Part shown: positions 26,449 to 30,394 of the stretch, in pieces
Numbering within the stretch: the stretch's first letter is position 1
Layout of the letters: every line of letters begins with the position of its first letter
Source: GH45 sp046704385
Lineage (GTDB): Bacteria > Bacteroidota > Bacteroidia > Bacteroidales > SZUA-534
DNA length: 30,394 nt
Assembly (NCBI GenBank): GCA_046704385.1
Contig: JBJKSB010000082.1
Coordinates: 1-30,394 of the forward strand
Reading direction: 5' to 3'
Made by a program: the position numbers and the translations under genes
Notes under the pieces: model-generated
Database searches by the model: none
Seen by the model: only the letters and a program-made list of their open reading frames with translations
What the model was told of the DNA's origin: nothing

Positions 26449-27762
26449 CTACACCAACCTATCCCTATCAAATTCTTCCAGATAATCTGCAATCCTGCGA
26501 AGGAACATACCTCCCAGCATTCCATCAACTACCCTGTGATCGTAGCTTAATGAAAGGAACATTTTATGACGGATTCCTATAACATCACCTGTAGGTGTCT
26601 CAATTACAGCCGGCTTTTTCTCAATGCTGCCTGTTGCCAGGATAGCTACTTCAGGTTGGTTAATAATGGGAGTTCCCATTATATTTTTAAACGATCCGAA
26701 ATTAGTAATGGTAAACGTTCCACCCGTCACGTCATCGTGATTTAGCTTGTTATTTCGCGCAGCTTCGGCCAAACGATTAACTTCACCGGCTAACCCTGCA
26801 AGGTTTAGTTTATCAGCATTTTTTACCACAGGAACAATCAAATTACCTGATGGTAAAGCAACTGCCATTCCTATGTTCACATTATGCTTTTTAATAATCC
26901 GTTCTCCATCAACCTGAACATTTACCAGTGGAAAATCGCGCAAAGCCCTGGCAACGGCTTCGGTAAACACAGGCATAAAAGTAAGTTTGGTCTTTTCCCG
27001 TTTCTCAAATTCATCTTTCACTTTATTTCGCCACAACACAATATTGGTAACATCGGCTTCAACCATAGAAGTTACATGCGGAGAAACCCGCTTACTGTTT
27101 ACCATATACCGGGCAATCAACTTGCGCATTCTGTCCATTTCAATAATTTCATCCTGTCCGGTTATGGATGGAGATGTCAAGGGTTTTTCGGAATCCAAAG
27201 CCGGTTGTGATACTGGTGTTACCGTAACCGGAATAATGGGTTCATTATTTTTGTTTGCTATATAAGCCAGCACATCGTTTTTAGTAACGCGGCCATCGTG
27301 ACCTGAACCAATAATGTCAATAAGCTCATTGACAGAGATATTCTCCTTTTTGGCAATATTTCGCACTAAAGGAGAGAAAAATTTATCCGTGGTTTTATTA
27401 ACCGTTTCAATGGTTGCACTTTCAACAGCCTTAACCGGCGACTTGCCGGCTGTTACTTCATCTTTTGGTTTTTCAGGTTTGGAATCAGATTCCGGCAATT
27501 TGGAACTATCTTCATCCTCCTCATCTGTATCAATTATAGCAATCACCTCACCAACAGGTACACGTGCATTTTCAGGGAATAATATTTCAGTAATTTTGCC
27601 ATCAACCGGTGAAGGAATTTCTGAATCAACCTTGTCGGTCGCAATCTCCAACAGACTTACATCTTCCTCTACTGAATCACCCACACCCACCATCCATTTG
27701 GTAATGGTTGCTTCCTGAACACTTTCACCCAATTTAGGCATCTTTAATTCAAATTTTAACAT
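26449..27762 (-). CDS. 2-oxoacid dehydrogenase E2 (dihydrolipoamide acyltransferase)
   Basis: A 437-residue core enzyme that accepts the acyl group from E1 on lipoate and transfers it to CoA. The lipoyl domain is at ~1-78 with the lipoylated Lys44 in EIATDKVDSEI. An acidic/Lys-Pro linker follows, then the E1/E3-binding domain at ~130-170 (SPLVRNIAKKENISVNELID). The catalytic acyltransferase domain is at ~205-437, with SYDHRVVDG (His409, Asp413) and GTFTITNFGSFKN. All key residues are present. It is the first gene of the minus-strand run E2, E1, flavodoxin. Branched-chain oxoacid use is the likeliest reading because the E1 is of the fused type, but pyruvate cannot be excluded. Confidence 0.94.
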   Translation of the reverse strand: MLKFELKMPKLGESVQEATITKWMVGVGDSVEEDVSLLEIATDKVDSEIPSPVDGKITEILFPENARVPVGEVIAIIDTDEEDEDSSKLPESDSKPEKPKDEVTAGKSPVKAVESATIETVNKTTDKFFSPLVRNIAKKENISVNELIDIIGSGHDGRVTKNDVLAYIANKNNEPIIPVTVTPVSQPALDSEKPLTSPSITGQDEIIEMDRMRKLIARYMVNSKRVSPHVTSMVEADVTNIVLWRNKVKDEFEKREKTKLTFMPVFTEAVARALRDFPLVNVQVDGERIIKKHNVNIGMAVALPSGNLIVPVVKNADKLNLAGLAGEVNRLAEAARNNKLNHDDVTGGTFTITNFGSFKNIMGTPIINQPEVAILATGSIEKKPAVIETPTGDVIGIRHKMFLSLSYDHRVVDGMLGGMFLRRIADYLEEFDRDRLV

Positions 27763-27998
27763 TCGTTATTTATAGTTTAATTATGTTCAAAATCGATTTA
27801 CGACTATGAAACAGATATTAAAAAATTTTGTTTATGCAAAACGCTATAAAAAATGAAATATCAGGATAAAAAATTTTTATATTGATCTGTTTTAAAACGT
27901 GTTACTTATATAATATTAAATGATCTTAATATCTTATTTTTATATCATGATTGCTTTATTTTTGATAAATTCTAACTAAACATTCCGGCAAATTCATC
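27763..27998. other. Divergent intergenic region before repeat copy B
   Basis: Part of the 564-base gap between E2 (minus) and the PHP-GT4 gene (plus). It is very AT-rich with no gene recognised. A one-mismatch -7 box for E2 (CGATTTTG on minus, about 40 bases before the ATG) is possible but weak. The rest of the gap holds repeat copy B and the leader of the plus-strand gene. Confidence 0.4.
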
Positions 27999-28153
27999 AA
28001 ATCACGGGTATGAAACCCCAAAGCAAGCTTTGGAAACTATTCCGCAGCAGAGCTACGGGGTATTATATCCTCCGCCAATGGTCACGCCTTAGGTGTGATT
28101 CAATTAACAAATTTAAATGTACTTCGTTTTTGAAATTTGAGTTTACGAATAAA
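27999..28153 (+). repeat. Dispersed ~155-bp multi-hairpin repeat, copy B
   Basis: Same orientation and hairpin set as 22280-22435. It lacks one C near its 3' end (GTTTACG against GTTTCACG) and differs at five other sites. It lies between divergent genes and does not touch a coding region. Confidence 0.9.
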
Positions 28154-28326
28154 TCAAATATTAATACATACACTTCATCAATTTTGTAAATTTTATCTTA
28201 AATAAAGGTTATTAAATACTTCCAAACATTAATAAATGGTAATAATTTAATACATTGATAATAACTCTTTTACCTTAACTTGATTTTGATTTTCCAATTT
28301 TGAACCGTAAAAAGTTAGACAGGATT

Positions 28327-30394
28327 ATGGAATATCAAACAGAATTTTTGCCCACCTTTCAGGAATCATTAAAAGAGGAACTTGAAGGGTTTTTAGCGTT
28401 TCAGCATCAAAAATATCCTTTAAATGAAATTCTTAAAATAGACTTGCATTGCCACGATCACAACAGCGATGTACCGGATGAATTATTGGGAAGGATACTT
28501 AAAGTGCCTGAAACATGGTTGCCCACCAAGCATTTATTAAAAACACTTAAGAAAAGCGGAACCGATGTAGTTACCATAACTAACCATAATGATGCCCGAT
28601 CATGTTATAAATTGCAGGAGAAAGGTATCGATATTCTTGTGGGAACAGAATTCAGTTGCACTGTTCCTGATTTTAATGTCGGCATTCACGTTTTAACTTA
28701 TGGATTTGACCAAAATCAGGAAATTATTCTTAATAAACTCCGGAGAAACCTGTATCAGTTTTTACAATATGCGCATGCTGAAAATTTACCTACTATTTGG
28801 GCTCATCCCCTATACCATTATAGCACCAGCGGAATACCATCCTTAGACTTTTTTAATAAAATGGCACTGGTTTTCGAACGGTTCGAAGTTTTAAACGGTC
28901 AGCGTGATACCTGGCAAAATATGTTGGTGAAAAACTGGCTCGAAGGTTTAACTCCTAAAAAAATAGACGAAGATGCAGAACGTTTTAATATTGATTTAAG
29001 TTTATATTGCACAAATCCTTATAAAAAATCTTTTTCAGGAGGATCTGACAGTCATATGGGTATATTTACCGGTCAGACCGGAACCTACCTGCATATTCCA
29101 AATTTAAAAGAGAGGATTAAAGCCGAAAAGCCTTCAGAATTAGCTCTTGAAGCCATCCGAAAAGGAAATATAGCCCCTTACGGAACCCATCAAAATTCTG
29201 AGAAATTAACCGTAGCTTTTCTCGACTATGTTTTTCAGATTGCCATGTTTAAAGAGGATGCCGGATTAATGCGTTTGCTGCTTCACAAAGGCACTGCGAA
29301 AGACAAACTTATCGCGATGTTTGCAACCAATGCTTTTTCTGAATTAAAAAGGCACAAAGTTACCATGCGCTTCATCGAGTTATTTCATGACTGCTTTATG
29401 GGAAAAGTTCCAAAAAAAACCAAAAGGATTTTGGTTCCCAAAATATATAAACCAGTATTTGATGAAGCGGCTAAAATTGCAAAAGCCCATGAATTAAAAG
29501 CCGATGAGATGGTAAAAGAATTTAATGATGCCATAAATTCCATAAGCACCAAGTTAAATACTATTCTGTTTGACCGGCTTAGGAAAAAAATTGAAATACT
29601 GGATTCAGATACAAAACTTAAAAATACCGATATTATTGATTTAATTGAGAAACTTGAAATACCCAGCGATCTGAGAACCTTGATTGAACCAACCGGTAAA
29701 AAGAAAAAGAACAGGAAAAAAGACAAAAAGCAGCGAATGGTAAAACCAGATATTGCCGGATTTTTAGATGGTCTTCCATTTCCTTTTTTGGCTTCATCGC
29801 TAATATTGGGTGCCAATTTTACCAGTGCCAAAGTATTATATAACAACCGAACGTTATTGGATACATTTTCTGAAACATTAGGTACCTTAAAACATCCGAA
29901 ACGTATGTTGTGGTTGACTGACACTTTTGAAGATAAAAACGGGGTATCCATGGTACTACAACAAATGCACTGCGAAATCAAAGCCAGGAATTTACCGGTT
30001 GACATAATGGTGTGCAGCAAAAATATCAAACCTGATGATCACTTGATTGTAACTGATCCTTTACTTGATTTCACGCTGCCTTTTTATAAACAACAACCTA
30101 TCAGGATTCCTGATATTCAAAAAATCCATCATCTTTTTCTTGATGGTGGTTACGACAGAATTATCTGTTCAACCGAAGGTATAATGGGACTTATAGCGCT
30201 TTATCTTAAAAATGCATATTCAGTACCGGCGCATTTTTATATCCATACCGATTGGGTGATGTTCGCAAAAAAAGTATTGAATTTTGATGTTTCCAATCTC
30301 GACCGGGTACGAAGATTTTTGCGTGCTTATTATTCAGCATTTGATAAATTGTTTGTTTTAAACACCGATCATCAAAAATGGCTGACTGGCAAAG
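28327..30394 (+). CDS. PHP-domain hydrolase fused to GT4-type glycosyltransferase (3' end outside window)
   Basis: Open from ATG 28327 to the window edge (689 residues seen). Residues ~36-250 are a PHP metal-dependent hydrolase with all usual metal ligands: DLHCHDH (His41, His43), TITNHND (His87), VGTEFS (Glu108), NVGIHVL (His121), WAHP (His160) and GGSDSHMG (Asp241, His243). Residues ~255-515 are an unassigned helical region with a Lys-rich stretch at ~458-470. From ~525, LWLTDTFEDKNGVS is the N-terminal loop of a GT4 GT-B transferase, followed by ICSTEGIMGLIALYL and YIHTDW. The PHP part would remove a phosphate or other ester group, and the GT4 part would transfer a sugar from a nucleotide donor. 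A linked polyprenyl- or glycolipid-phosphate pathway is a guess. The C-terminal half of the GT domain is missing from the window. Confidence 0.85.
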   Translation, partial: MEYQTEFLPTFQESLKEELEGFLAFQHQKYPLNEILKIDLHCHDHNSDVPDELLGRILKVPETWLPTKHLLKTLKKSGTDVVTITNHNDARSCYKLQEKGIDILVGTEFSCTVPDFNVGIHVLTYGFDQNQEIILNKLRRNLYQFLQYAHAENLPTIWAHPLYHYSTSGIPSLDFFNKMALVFERFEVLNGQRDTWQNMLVKNWLEGLTPKKIDEDAERFNIDLSLYCTNPYKKSFSGGSDSHMGIFTGQTGTYLHIPNLKERIKAEKPSELALEAIRKGNIAPYGTHQNSEKLTVAFLDYVFQIAMFKEDAGLMRLLLHKGTAKDKLIAMFATNAFSELKRHKVTMRFIELFHDCFMGKVPKKTKRILVPKIYKPVFDEAAKIAKAHELKADEMVKEFNDAINSISTKLNTILFDRLRKKIEILDSDTKLKNTDIIDLIEKLEIPSDLRTLIEPTGKKKKNRKKDKKQRMVKPDIAGFLDGLPFPFLASSLILGANFTSAKVLYNNRTLLDTFSETLGTLKHPKRMLWLTDTFEDKNGVSMVLQQMHCEIKARNLPVDIMVCSKNIKPDDHLIVTDPLLDFTLPFYKQQPIRIPDIQKIHHLFLDGGYDRIICSTEGIMGLIALYLKNAYSVPAHFYIHTDWVMFAKKVLNFDVSNLDRVRRFLRAYYSAFDKLFVLNTDHQKWLTGK

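Noticed and set aside
27314..27718. 134-codon open frame on the plus strand
   Set aside because: It is the mirror of the E2 lipoyl and linker region. The Ser-rich product comes from reversing Glu/Asp codons.
29385..30029. 214-codon open frame on the minus strand
   Set aside because: It is antisense to the PHP-GT4 gene, whose metal and sugar-binding motifs run continuously across the region. The antisense product is Ser/Phe-rich with no recognisable domain.

Overview
The window looks like chromosomal DNA of a member of the Bacteroidota (Bacteroidia, perhaps the Marinilabiliales/Bacteroidales side). It is AT-rich. It encodes an ornithine/glycine-lipid-type fused acyltransferase, a one-chain E1 alpha/beta 2-oxoacid dehydrogenase, a long-chain flavodoxin and a PorT-like beta-barrel protein. 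A TAnnTTTG promoter box of the kind used by this phylum lies before murB. No rRNA, tRNA, CRISPR array or phage module was seen. The taxon is inferred from gene content only.

Layout. 1-120: tail of an IS1595-family transposase that runs into the 3' end of a hybrid sensor kinase (104-3052, minus), whose receiver domain appears cut short by the element. 3545-5140 (minus): a second orphan sensor kinase. 5614-6256: an outer-membrane beta-barrel gene broken by one extra T. 6338-9198: membrane-lipid acyltransferases, a PlsC type on minus and an OlsF-like fusion on plus, with a 65-codon ORF after the fusion. 9569-9955: an SRPBCC pseudogene with an in-frame stop. 10065-13748 (minus): a GNAT-nitrilase fusion followed by oligopeptidase B. 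13911-18255 (minus): a tight four-gene surface-polysaccharide operon (glycosyltransferase, deacetylase with an N-terminal extension, FemAB-like protein, second deacetylase). 18439-20157 (plus): murB and an iron-sulfur flavodoxin-fold protein. 20243-21626 (minus): a secreted TPR protein overlapping a START-like protein. 21818-22294 (plus): a hotdog thioesterase whose last codons lie in a dispersed repeat. 22481-27762 (minus): E2, fused E1, flavodoxin and a dihydroorotate-dehydrogenase-like protein. 28327 to the window end (plus): a PHP hydrolase fused to a GT4 glycosyltransferase, cut by the edge.

The most unusual material is between genes. A ~155 bp multi-hairpin repeat occurs twice in the same orientation (22280-22435 and 27999-28153), and one copy supplies the stop codon of the thioesterase gene. 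A 24-nt repeat occurs twice in inverted orientation, each time exactly 3 nt after a stop codon and each time followed by an in-register 7-bp repeat array. A third 7-bp array lies between the polysaccharide operon and murB, and a perfect 15-bp inverted repeat lies at 23602-23651. Three genes show fresh damage (IS truncation, frameshift, nonsense), which suggests recent decay or, for the frameshift, a possible sequencing error.

No single gene set here is clearly a new system. The best candidates for something undescribed are the stop-linked repeat modules, the PHP-GT4 fusion and the four-gene polysaccharide operon.
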